A stretch of DNA of 33,449 bases from Planctomycetota bacterium (GTDB lineage Bacteria; Planctomycetota; UBA1135). The position numbers and the translations under genes were made by a program. Positions 23,171-30,928 of the stretch are shown here, piece after piece. Location of the stretch: positions 1 to 33,449 of the forward strand of contig JASMKM010000105.1 of assembly GCA_030749235.1 (NCBI GenBank), in the 5' to 3' direction. The first letter of the stretch is position 1, and each line of letters begins with the position of its first letter. The notes below the pieces were generated by a model. The model saw nothing but the letters and a program-made list of their open reading frames with translations, made no database searches and had not been told where the DNA came from.

Positions 23171-23305
23171 CTACTTGATGGCTAGCACCCGCGCATCCAT
23201 GTTGCCGCTCTGCAACAACTTCCAAGCCAACACTTCTTTGCCGTTGACCTTGCGCTTAGTTTTCTTCCAGATAGGGGTTGAGATCCTCGTCGAAGGACAA
23301 CTCAT
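23171..23305 (-). other. 44-codon open frame overlapping the 3' end of the DUF4139 gene (doubtful)
   Basis: Starting at ATG 23305, inside the end of the DUF4139 gene and in its +1 frame, a frame runs to TAG 23171-23173. Past the DUF4139 stop it reads WKKTKRKVNGKEVLAWK and further residues ending in DARVLAIK, with codon choice like its neighbours. It may be a small basic protein, or the true C-terminus of the DUF4139 protein reached by a frameshift or sequencing indel. Otherwise it is chance. Confidence 0.2.
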
Positions 23306-24938
23306 ACCCCCAACGCACGGCTTGGGTAGCTCCAGGCGCCATGGTTAGGTGCCAACGATAGATACCACGCTCTTCGCGCGCCGCCAGGTCCTCTTCGCTT
23401 TCCAAGGCACCCGGCTGGAGCTTGCCCACTTCCACATCGATGCGATCATCCCAACTCACAGGCAGGGCCTCCTCCACCAGAACCTTGATCCGTCCGCGTG
23501 CTGCGGCACTGAGGTGCAAAGTAGCGCGATAGTTACGCGTGATGGTAGCGGTCGAACCAAAGGAGAATCGCCCGGGGTTATCACGTGAATCCTCAAGCGT
23601 CTCCCACTCCACGGTCAGGTTCGGGTCGATGCCGAGATTCAACATGGTGCTGTCGCCCTGGCGCAGGATTGGAAAGCTGGCTTCGCCAAGATAGTCCGGG
23701 CCGAGGAAGACCTTGGCCACACCACTGAGCAGGGGCGCATCGCCGGTGTGGATGACTTCGGCACGCAAATAGGCATTGGTGCTCATTGACGGCACGACAT
23801 AACGCTCCGGCTTCACTTCCAAAGGCAAATCACGGATTCGGAATCGATGGGCCTCGCCGTTCGCCCGTACCGAGGTCTTGCCGGGCATGACGAACTGGGT
23901 GCTCAAGCCGAAGTCCTGCACCGAGACGGTCGGTGCCGGCGCGAAAGACCTAGCCTTCTCTTCCAGGGCGAGTCCCTCGCGACCCACATAACCCAGTTGC
24001 GACATGGAATCCTCCATCTCGGCATCGCTAGAGGGAGAACTAACTGTGAGCATTTCCGCCGCACTGTAGAAGCGTCGCGGTAACTGCGGTGGATCCAGGC
24101 CGATATTCGGCGTGCTGGTGCTCAACACGAGCTCCACACCGTCCCAATCCTCGCCGGATCGTTGGCTAACCTGTCCCACCAAACCAACGTTCACGCCGGT
24201 CAGGTCTGGTGCCACACGGACGTCGTAAGCCGGAGCCCACCAGGCGCCATCTACCAGATAAGTCACCTTCATGCGCACGGTGCCGAGCTGCTCGATAAAG
24301 ATTCCGATACGCGCTTCACGGAAGGTACGGTTCGCACCGGAATCGGCAAGATCCAGCTGCGCGTGCAAGTCATTGGAATAAGCAATCAGCTTCTCGATCT
24401 CGCGCTCCTTGTTGGCTAGGTCAAGCGACAAAGAAGTCATCTGTTCGCGCACGAACTGGATGCGCTGCGCCGGATCGGTAGGCAAGCCACCAGGGGAATC
24501 GGCAATCGGGCTTGGGTCGTCGATCAAGGCAGTCAAAGTGTCGATGCCGGCCTCGATGCCGAAGCGGTCAGTCTCGAGCAGCCGCAACTCCCAGTTCACT
24601 TCGGCCAACTTCTCACGCAAGGCGTTGGACTCTTCCCATTCCAAGGCACCGGCAGTGCGAGTACGCATCTCCAAACCTTGCACAACGCCAGAACCGGTCA
24701 AGATTTCGGTCTGGAAGGACGTAGGCTGGGCCGACATCGGCAACGGTCCAATGCGCATATTCAAAGGACCCAGTTCAGTGGGCACGATCTCGACGACGCG
24801 CTCAACGAGTGCCTGACCAGGATAGACGGTGACTCGCTCAATCGCGGACGAATAAGAAGGTACTTCGGGTTCTTGGCAGAAGGCGGCTGCGACCGACGGC
24901 AGCGAGCTACTAAGACTCAATAGGAGAGCAGTAATCAT
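23256..24938 (-). CDS. secreted DUF4140/DUF4139 protein (MuiA-like)
   Basis: A 560-residue exported protein (signal MITALLLSLSSSLPSVAAAF). Residues ~34-130 fit DUF4140: 'IERVTVYPGQALVERVVEI', the typical phrase about charge and 'VTVYPxxAxVxR'. A coiled-coil region follows (about 105-205, rich in Leu/Glu: LREKLAEVNWELRLLE, LANKEREIEKLIAYSNDLHAQL). The C-terminal half is DUF4139: VTYLVDGAWWAPAYDVRV, 'QVSQRSGEDWDGVELVLSTS', and RNYRATLHLSAA. Members are called mucoidy inhibitor A in enterics, but the molecular role is unknown. It diverges from trmFO with only 24 bases between start codons. Confidence 0.88.
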   Translation of the reverse strand: MITALLLSLSSSLPSVAAAFCQEPEVPSYSSAIERVTVYPGQALVERVVEIVPTELGPLNMRIGPLPMSAQPTSFQTEILTGSGVVQGLEMRTRTAGALEWEESNALREKLAEVNWELRLLETDRFGIEAGIDTLTALIDDPSPIADSPGGLPTDPAQRIQFVREQMTSLSLDLANKEREIEKLIAYSNDLHAQLDLADSGANRTFREARIGIFIEQLGTVRMKVTYLVDGAWWAPAYDVRVAPDLTGVNVGLVGQVSQRSGEDWDGVELVLSTSTPNIGLDPPQLPRRFYSAAEMLTVSSPSSDAEMEDSMSQLGYVGREGLALEEKARSFAPAPTVSVQDFGLSTQFVMPGKTSVRANGEAHRFRIRDLPLEVKPERYVVPSMSTNAYLRAEVIHTGDAPLLSGVAKVFLGPDYLGEASFPILRQGDSTMLNLGIDPNLTVEWETLEDSRDNPGRFSFGSTATITRNYRATLHLSAAARGRIKVLVEEALPVSWDDRIDVEVGKLQPGALESEEDLAAREERGIYRWHLTMAPGATQAVRWGYELSFDEDLNPYLEEN

Positions 24939-24946
24939 GACTTCGG

Positions 24947-24953
24947 TATTCTA
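24947..24953. promoter_or_regulatory. possible shared -10 element between divergent genes
   Basis: TATTCTA reads TATTCT (4/6 to TATAAT) toward trmFO and TAGAAT (5/6) toward the DUF4139 gene, within a 24-base gap between start codons. Start sites 6-7 bases beyond would fall at or next to both start codons, implying leaderless or near-leaderless mRNAs. No good -35 box is seen on either side. Confidence 0.3.
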
Positions 24954-24962
24954 TGCGGTTTG

Positions 24963-26327
24963 ATGGAAGCTGTTCCCGTGATTGGAGCCGGTTTAGCCGG
25001 TTCGGAAGCCGCCTTGCAGATTGCAAGCGCGGGCTTTGACGTAATCCTGCATGAGATGCGGCCTGTGGTGCCGACGGCAGCCCACGAGACCGACCATTGC
25101 GCAGAATTGGTCTGTTCCAACTCCTTGGGCAGTTCGCTGCCTGATCGTGCCGGTGGCGTCCTGCAGGCGGAATTACGGGCCCTCAACTGCCAGTTGCTGC
25201 CCTTGGCCGAAAGCAACTCAGTACCTGCGGGTGCAGCCTTAGCCGTGGACCGGCTGTTGTTCGGCCAAGCGGTGACTGCCGCGATCGAGGCGCATCCACG
25301 CATCGAGTTGGCGCGTGGCGAACTGGGAGCCATTCCGGAGGGCAACTGCATTGTGGCGTCGGGCCCGCTTACCTCAGAAGCTCTGGCCGCAGATATCCAA
25401 CGGCTCACGGGCGCGGAACATTTGGCTTTTTTCGATGCTATCGCCCCGGTGGTGGTGGCCGATAGCCTTGATCGCGAGGTTATCTTCGCCGCCGCCCGCT
25501 GGGGAAATGGCGATCCGGATTACCTGAACATCCCACTCGATAAGGAAGAATACGAAGCCTTCCTGGATCAGCTATTGGCCGCCGACAAACATGAGCTGAA
25601 GGATTTTGAGGCTGCCGACCCACGTGCCAAGCAGTTCTTCGAACGCTGCCTGCCAGTCGAGGTTTTGGCCGCGCGTGGGCGTGAATCGCTGCGCTTCGGG
25701 CCAATGCGTCCGGTTGGTCTGGATGACCCGCGCACCGGCCGTTGGCCATGGGCCGTTATTCAGATGCGCCGCGAAAACACCGAAGGCACGGTCTACAACC
25801 TGGTCGGCTTCCAAACCAACCTCAAGTATGGCCCTCAACAAGAGCTGCTACGCTCTCTTCCTGGCATGCAGGATGCTGAATTCGTACGGCTTGGCAGCAT
25901 GCATCGCAACACCTTTCTGAACTCACCGCAGGTGCTGAACTCCAGCTTGGAATACCGCGACCGCCCGGGTCTCTTCTTCGCCGGCCAAATTACTGGCATG
26001 GAGGGTTATCTCGGCAATATCGGCAGTGGTATGTTGGCGGGCCTAAACATGGTGCGACGCTTACGCGGTATGGAACCGGTCACACCACCGCGAGAAAGCC
26101 TGCTCGGCTCACTCACTCACCATGTGGCGGAGTCCCCAAGCAAGGATTTCCAGCCCATGAAGGCGGAATTCGGCCTGTTACCACCCCTAATCCCACCGGT
26201 GAAGAAACCGCTCCGTCGTCAAGCTTATGCCAACCGAAGTGCTGCGGAAATCGCTGCGTTCGGGCATAATCTTGGCCTTCTCCCGACATCCTCTGCCCAC
26301 CCAGAAGACCATGCAAACGACCTCTGA
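24963..26327 (+). CDS. trmFO: TrmFO, folate-dependent tRNA (uracil-54 C5) methyltransferase
   Basis: TrmFO makes ribothymidine at position 54 of tRNA using methylenetetrahydrofolate and FADH2. The protein is 454 residues from ATG 24963 (TTG at 24960 is less likely). The N-terminal FAD loop is G8-A-G-L-A-G-S-E15. The conserved cysteines are C51 (HCAELVCSNSLGS) and C229 (FFERCLPVEVLAARG), matching B. subtilis C53 and C226. Other family blocks: LRFGPMRPVGL, YNLVGFQTNLKYGPQ, RLGSMHRNTFLNSP, and GQITGMEGYLGNIGSG. It heads a six-gene run whose members all overlap; the next gene starts inside its last codons (17 bases shared). Confidence 0.96.
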   Translation: MEAVPVIGAGLAGSEAALQIASAGFDVILHEMRPVVPTAAHETDHCAELVCSNSLGSSLPDRAGGVLQAELRALNCQLLPLAESNSVPAGAALAVDRLLFGQAVTAAIEAHPRIELARGELGAIPEGNCIVASGPLTSEALAADIQRLTGAEHLAFFDAIAPVVVADSLDREVIFAAARWGNGDPDYLNIPLDKEEYEAFLDQLLAADKHELKDFEAADPRAKQFFERCLPVEVLAARGRESLRFGPMRPVGLDDPRTGRWPWAVIQMRRENTEGTVYNLVGFQTNLKYGPQQELLRSLPGMQDAEFVRLGSMHRNTFLNSPQVLNSSLEYRDRPGLFFAGQITGMEGYLGNIGSGMLAGLNMVRRLRGMEPVTPPRESLLGSLTHHVAESPSKDFQPMKAEFGLLPPLIPPVKKPLRRQAYANRSAAEIAAFGHNLGLLPTSSAHPEDHANDL

Positions 26328-27879
26328 AATTACCCCCTTCGCAAATGAGCCCTTCGTCGACTTCTCTGTCGAGGAGAACGCCGCAGCATTCCGTACCGCC
26401 CTCGAAAAAGTCGAGAAATCTTTCCCAGTCGTAGGTCGCCTATGGATCAATGGCGAAGACTGTGAAGGTGGTGCTGGAACGTTCGAATCCACCGACCCAA
26501 GCCAGACCTCGCGCGTGGTCGCCAACTGCGCCAAAGCCAACCGCGACGACGCCCTGCGCGCAATCGCCGGTGCCCATGAGGCTTTTGGTGAGTGGTCGCG
26601 CAAGTCGGCAGAGGAGCGCGCTGAATTCCTGTTCAAGGCTGCGCGCACCATGCGCCTGCGCAAGCATGAGTTCAGTGCCCAGATGGTCTATGAGGTCGGC
26701 AAGACCTGGGCCGAGGCCGACGGCGATACCGCCGAAGCCATCGACTTCCTCGAGTTCTACGCACGCGAAGCCCTGCGCTATGCACGCAAGCAGCCAATCA
26801 CCCCGACCCCGGGCGAAGACAACGAGTTGGTTTACATCCCATTGGGTGTGGGCGTGGTGATTCCACCATGGAACTTCCCGCTTGCCATCCTGGCTGGCAT
26901 GACCACCGCTGCCTTGGTATCGGGCAACACCGTAGTGCTGAAGTGCGCATCGGAAAGCCCAGGCATCGCCACCATGTTCGTCGAGCTGATGAAGGAAGTC
27001 GGCCTGCCAGCTGGCGTCCTGCAGTTCTGCCCAGGTGCTGGTTCCGAAGTCGGCAACACCTTGGTCGAGCACCCCTTGACCCGCTTCATTTCCTTCACCG
27101 GTTCGGCTGAAGTCGGCATGGGAATCTACGAAAAGGCCGGCAAGGTCGGTGAAGGCCAGATCTGGCTGAAGCGCGTGGTCGCCGAAATGGGCGGCAAGGA
27201 CTTCATGTTCATCGATGAGGATGGCGACGTCGACAAGGCCGTTGCCGGTGCTCACGCTGCCGCATTCGGCTTCCAGGGCCAGAAGTGCTCGGCATGCTCG
27301 CGCCTGATCCTGCACGAGAAGATCCACGATGAGTTCATGGAGAAGTACCTGCCGCTGGTCGAGGCCACCACCATGGGCCATCCATCGGATCCGAACAACT
27401 TCATGGCTGCGATGATCAACGAGAAGGCTCGCGCCGAAGCCATGGCCGGTATCGAGGCCGCCAAAAAGGAGGGCAACACCTTGGTGGCTGGTGGTTCCTT
27501 CGGTGACGGTGAAGGCTGGTACCTGCAGCCCACCGTGTTCACCGGCGTCGGTCGCAACGACACGATCTGGAAGGAAGAGCTCTTCGCCCCAGTGATTGCC
27601 GTGCACAAGGTATCCTCCTTCGAGGAAGGCATCGAGGCCGCTAATGACACCATCTTCGGCCTGACCGGTTCCTACTACAGCGCCGACGAGGACAAGATTG
27701 CCACTGCCAAGCGCGAGTTGTTCTGCGGCAACCTGTACATCAACCGCAAGTGCACCGGTGCCTTGGTCGGTGTCCACCCATTCGGTGGCTTCAACATGTC
27801 CGGCACGGACTCGAAGGCCGGAGGCCGCGATTACCTGATGCTGTTCATGCAGGGTAAATCAATCACGCGTGCCAAGTAA
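26311..27879 (+). CDS. 1-pyrroline-5-carboxylate dehydrogenase (L-glutamate gamma-semialdehyde dehydrogenase)
   Basis: This aldehyde dehydrogenase oxidises glutamate semialdehyde to glutamate with NAD+, the second step of proline (and ornithine) catabolism. I take the ATG at 26311 (522 residues), since ~515 residues and a short lead before 'PFANEPFVDFS' are normal for the RocA/PutA type; earlier in-frame sequence is trmFO read in another frame. Catalytic Cys326 is in GQKCSACSR, general-base Glu292 in AEMGGKDFMF. The NAD-site phrases are PPWNFPLAI and SFTGSAEVG. GVHPFGGFNMSGTDSKAGG is typical of P5C dehydrogenases. Proline dehydrogenase is not in the window. The gene overlaps trmFO (17 bases) and the next gene (11 bases). 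Confidence 0.93.
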   Translation: MQTTSEITPFANEPFVDFSVEENAAAFRTALEKVEKSFPVVGRLWINGEDCEGGAGTFESTDPSQTSRVVANCAKANRDDALRAIAGAHEAFGEWSRKSAEERAEFLFKAARTMRLRKHEFSAQMVYEVGKTWAEADGDTAEAIDFLEFYAREALRYARKQPITPTPGEDNELVYIPLGVGVVIPPWNFPLAILAGMTTAALVSGNTVVLKCASESPGIATMFVELMKEVGLPAGVLQFCPGAGSEVGNTLVEHPLTRFISFTGSAEVGMGIYEKAGKVGEGQIWLKRVVAEMGGKDFMFIDEDGDVDKAVAGAHAAAFGFQGQKCSACSRLILHEKIHDEFMEKYLPLVEATTMGHPSDPNNFMAAMINEKARAEAMAGIEAAKKEGNTLVAGGSFGDGEGWYLQPTVFTGVGRNDTIWKEELFAPVIAVHKVSSFEEGIEAANDTIFGLTGSYYSADEDKIATAKRELFCGNLYINRKCTGALVGVHPFGGFNMSGTDSKAGGRDYLMLFMQGKSITRAK

Positions 27880-28675
27880 CGAGGAAACCCCAAACCGCCG
27901 GGTGGAGCCGGTTCCGGAAACGTACGACCCGTCCGAGGTCTACGATCCGGAATCAACCTCTCGCCAGGGACTGGCCGTCTGGCTGTTGATTGGCCCGTTC
28001 TTGGCTGCATTCGGTGGCTTGGGATTCCTGCGAATGCTGTCAGGAGTCAGCCGCAGCGAACGCATCCAGTTCAACGGCGGCAGCTTCTTTTTGGACTTTG
28101 TTCTGCTGCTGACCTTCATCGGCTGCCACACTGCTTTCGCCCGCGGTTGGGGCCGACGTATTCTGAACCGCCCCTTTGGCCCCGGCGCCGAACGTCCGCT
28201 CTACGTGTTGCTCACCGGCATTACGCTGTTCGCGATGACCTTCTTTTGGCAAGACACCGGACCGCTGATCTGGAAGTGGAGTGGATGGACGTCGGTGTTG
28301 CCACGCCTGGTGCAGATCCCCGGTTTGATCCTGGTGATTTGGTCAGTGGTTGTAATCGGTGCAGGTGGCATAATCGGCCTTCCGCATATCAAGGCGCTAG
28401 AAAGGGGAAGCAATACGCCCAAGCAAGAGTTCGTGGCCCTTCCGCCCTACTCCCTGCTGCGTCAACCGTTGAACCTTGGCCTGCTAATGCTTTTGGTGGG
28501 CATGCCCGAAGTGACCGCCGACCGCCTAATGCTATTGGTCGTGATGGCGACGTGGATCCTGCTGGTCGCCCCCATCGAGGAACGCGACGCCGAGTTGGAG
28601 TTCGGTGAAGGTTATGCGGTCTATCGAGCGCGCACCCCGCGTTGGTTGCCGAAGTGGCGCTCCGGGGATCGATGA
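27869..28675 (+). CDS. MddA/NnrU-like membrane methyltransferase (ICMT superfamily)
   Basis: A 268-residue protein with about six hydrophobic segments (near 36-57, 73-92, 110-130, 147-172, 197-210, 217-235). The segment RPLYVLLTGITLFAMTFFWQ and the end phrase EERDAELEFGEGYAVYRA closely recall methanethiol S-methyltransferase MddA, and also NnrU and isoprenylcysteine methyltransferases, which use SAM within the membrane. The SAM-site hallmark R-H-P is R-Q-P here (LLRQPLNLGLL). A charged ~30-residue cytoplasmic lead (Pro/Glu-rich) is extra. The GTG start at 27869 lies inside the end of the P5C dehydrogenase gene, and its stop overlaps glcD (ATGA). Methyl acceptor unknown; MeSH is one possibility. 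Confidence 0.7.
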   Translation: MPSNEETPNRRVEPVPETYDPSEVYDPESTSRQGLAVWLLIGPFLAAFGGLGFLRMLSGVSRSERIQFNGGSFFLDFVLLLTFIGCHTAFARGWGRRILNRPFGPGAERPLYVLLTGITLFAMTFFWQDTGPLIWKWSGWTSVLPRLVQIPGLILVIWSVVVIGAGGIIGLPHIKALERGSNTPKQEFVALPPYSLLRQPLNLGLLMLLVGMPEVTADRLMLLVVMATWILLVAPIEERDAELEFGEGYAVYRARTPRWLPKWRSGDR

Positions 28676-30105
28676 GCAAGACTTCCTGGAAGGCCCAGCT
28701 TCGGGAAATCGTCGGCATGGATTATCTGCTCGACAGCCCAGCGGCTTTGCTTGCTTATGAATCCGACGCACTGACTCTGTTCCGCTGCAAACCAGCGGCG
28801 GTGCTGCTACCGGCCGATACGGCTGAGGTAGCCAAATGCGTGGCGGTGCTGCATGCTGCCAAGATTCCCTTCGCCGCCCGTGGGGCCGGCACTGGCCTCA
28901 GTGGCGGCGCTTTGGTAGCTGAAGGTGGCGTGGTCATCGCGATGACGCGGATGAAGAGGATTCATGCCATCGATGCCGAACAAAGAATCGCGATCGTCGA
29001 CCCCGGTGTAGTCAACCTGGACCTATCCCGCGCTGCCGAGAAGTTCGGGCTTCGTTATGCGCCGGACCCTGCCAGCCAAAGTGTCAGCACCCTCGGTGGC
29101 AATATGGCCGAAAATGCCGGTGGTCCAATGTGCTTTTTGCATGGCACGACTGCCAACCATGTTCTGGCCGTCGACGTCGTACTGCCCGACGGCCGACGTG
29201 AGACTTGGGGAGATGTGCAGAATCAGGCACAGGACCTGGACCTGCGCGGTTTCTTGTGCGGCTCCGAAGGCACTGTGGCCATCGCCGTGCGCCTTTACCT
29301 GAAGTTGGTGCCGGTACCGGAGAAGGTAGTCACGTTGATGGCCGCCTTCCACTCGATTGGCGAAGCCTGTTCGGCAGTATCGGCGATTGTCGCCGCCGGC
29401 CTACGCCCAGTAGCCTTGGAGGTGATGGACCAGGCCACCATTCAAGCTGTCGAGAACTCGGTCTATCGCACCGGTCTGCCCACCGACGCCGGGGCAGTCC
29501 TGGTTATCGAGGTGGAAGGACCGAGCGCCACAGTTGAACATGATCTGCCGCAGATTGAAGCCTTGCTGGCAGGCTTCGAACTGTTGCGGCTGGAACGTGC
29601 GGAAACGCCAGAGCAACGCTTGGCGGTCTGGAAAGGACGCAAGGGAGCCGGTGGCGCGTTGGGGCGTCTGGCGCCAGATTCCTATGTGATGGATGGCGTG
29701 GTGCCGCGTTCAAAGTTGACCGAGATCATGGAGTACGTCGCTGAGGTACAAGTCGAATCGGGCTTACCAGTGGCTAATCTGTTTCATGCTGGAGACGGCA
29801 ACATCCATCCGCATTTCTCCTACGACGGGCGTGATCCGAAACAGGCCGCCGCCGTGGAGAAGGCTGGCGCAAAGATCTTGCGCCGCTGCCTGAAATTGGG
29901 TGGTTCGATTAGCGGCGAACATGGCATTGGTCTCGAAAAGCAGCACCTCTTAGCCGAGCAGTTCGGTGCCAACGAAATCGCTTTGATGGAACGCTTGCGG
30001 CGCGTGTTCAACCCCGAAGACCTGATGAACCCAGGTCGAGGCCTGCCGATGGGCAAGGGATGTGCCGAGGCTTTCCATCGTCATGGGAGGATCCAAAGTG
30101 GCTGA
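28672..30105 (+). CDS. glcD: glycolate oxidase FAD subunit GlcD
   Basis: GlcD is the FAD-linked subunit that oxidises glycolate (or D-lactate) to glyoxylate, passing electrons to the quinone pool through GlcF. ATG 28672 overlaps the previous TGA (ATGA), giving 477 residues. The PCMH FAD domain shows AARGAGTGLSGGALV and PDPASQSVSTLGGNMAENAGGP. The cap and C-terminal domain show FHAGDGNIHPHFSYDG and SGEHGIGLEK, which carry the substrate- and FAD-contact His residues, and the end is 'FNPEDLMNPGRGLP'. Length is normal (E. coli 499). It precedes glcE and glcF with overlaps, so the three subunits are stoichiometrically coupled. D-lactate is an alternative substrate. Confidence 0.93.
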   Translation: MSKTSWKAQLREIVGMDYLLDSPAALLAYESDALTLFRCKPAAVLLPADTAEVAKCVAVLHAAKIPFAARGAGTGLSGGALVAEGGVVIAMTRMKRIHAIDAEQRIAIVDPGVVNLDLSRAAEKFGLRYAPDPASQSVSTLGGNMAENAGGPMCFLHGTTANHVLAVDVVLPDGRRETWGDVQNQAQDLDLRGFLCGSEGTVAIAVRLYLKLVPVPEKVVTLMAAFHSIGEACSAVSAIVAAGLRPVALEVMDQATIQAVENSVYRTGLPTDAGAVLVIEVEGPSATVEHDLPQIEALLAGFELLRLERAETPEQRLAVWKGRKGAGGALGRLAPDSYVMDGVVPRSKLTEIMEYVAEVQVESGLPVANLFHAGDGNIHPHFSYDGRDPKQAAAVEKAGAKILRRCLKLGGSISGEHGIGLEKQHLLAEQFGANEIALMERLRRVFNPEDLMNPGRGLPMGKGCAEAFHRHGRIQSG

Positions 30106-30928
30106 GCAGGACATCGTCCACGCCAAGGATGCAGAAGATGCGGTTGCCCTGCTGCAGGGGGCACATGCCGAAGGAAAATCGGTGATGCCCTGTGGCAAAC
30201 GTAGCCGCCAAGCACGTGTTGCCCCCACCGCCAGGGCTGATCGCTGGTTATCGATGGCAGACTGCGACCGTTTGCTATGGCTCGATGCCGAGGACCAAAC
30301 CTGTGAAGTCCAAGCTGGCATGTCGATGCTGCGTCTGCGCGAGCATCTACAGGGCACCGGGCTCGAACTGGCCTTGATGTGCCGCGGCGAGCAATCCGGC
30401 ACCTTGGGAGGCCTATTCCTGTCGGCCGAGCCATCCTTGTTGGCCAGCAGCTGCGGGCCTAGCCGCGACTTCGTGCTGGGTGGTGGTTGGATCCTCGCTG
30501 ACGGCACCCCAATACGCAGCGGCGCTCGCGTGGTCAAGTCAGTGGCCGGTTATGACGTCACCCGCTTGTTGCTGGGCTCCCGCGGGCAACTGGCAATTAA
30601 CACCAGCCTCATCCTGCGGTTGCGTCCAGCTCCACGTGAACTGCATTACTATGTGGTGAAAGCCGCCTTGTGGCCGGAGCTGCGCGATTGCCTGCCACCG
30701 CCGCGCTTGCTCTTCCCCGCCGACGAGAGCGGTTATCTACTTCTGCAATACGCAAACCTCGAGGTAAAGCACAACGCCTTGCAAGCCTTCGACTTCCGCG
30801 AAGGGGAACGACAACGCTGCGCCTACCTCGAGGCCCTAACCACGCAGCTGCCGACGCCATCGCCATGGCTAGAAGCCACCGCGGAAGCCTGCGCCCCTGG
30901 GGCACCACATTTCGGGAGGCAGCCATGA
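30098..30928 (+). CDS. glcE: glycolate oxidase FAD-binding subunit GlcE, short form
   Basis: GlcE is the second FAD-domain subunit of glycolate oxidase. The start is GTG 30098, preceded by GGGAGG seven bases upstream and overlapping the end of glcD by eight bases. It gives 276 residues. The fold is a GlcD-like PCMH domain: VMPCGKRSRQARVA, VQAGMSMLRLREHL, SGTLGGLFLSAEPSL, SCGPSRDFVLG, and VVKSVAGYDVTRLLLGSRGQLAI. E. coli GlcE has ~350 residues and homologs usually finish with a 'F(D/N)PxGxxNPGR' tail. That tail is absent here; the protein ends in a Pro/Ala-rich stretch. No alternative frame supplies the missing part, so this looks like a natural short form. Confidence 0.88.
   Translation: MAEQDIVHAKDAEDAVALLQGAHAEGKSVMPCGKRSRQARVAPTARADRWLSMADCDRLLWLDAEDQTCEVQAGMSMLRLREHLQGTGLELALMCRGEQSGTLGGLFLSAEPSLLASSCGPSRDFVLGGGWILADGTPIRSGARVVKSVAGYDVTRLLLGSRGQLAINTSLILRLRPAPRELHYYVVKAALWPELRDCLPPPRLLFPADESGYLLLQYANLEVKHNALQAFDFREGERQRCAYLEALTTQLPTPSPWLEATAEACAPGAPHFGRQP

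Noticed and set aside
26440-27777. 445-codon open frame on the minus strand opposite the P5C dehydrogenase gene
   Set aside because: It lies entirely antisense to a clearly conserved enzyme, its product is His/Gly/Asp-rich without any family motif, and long antisense frames are expected with this GC-rich codon bias.
30670-30924. Longer N-terminus for GlcF
   Set aside because: The 85 extra residues are Arg/Ala-rich shadow of glcE; ATG 30925 has a strong GGGAGG and begins just before the first ferredoxin motif.
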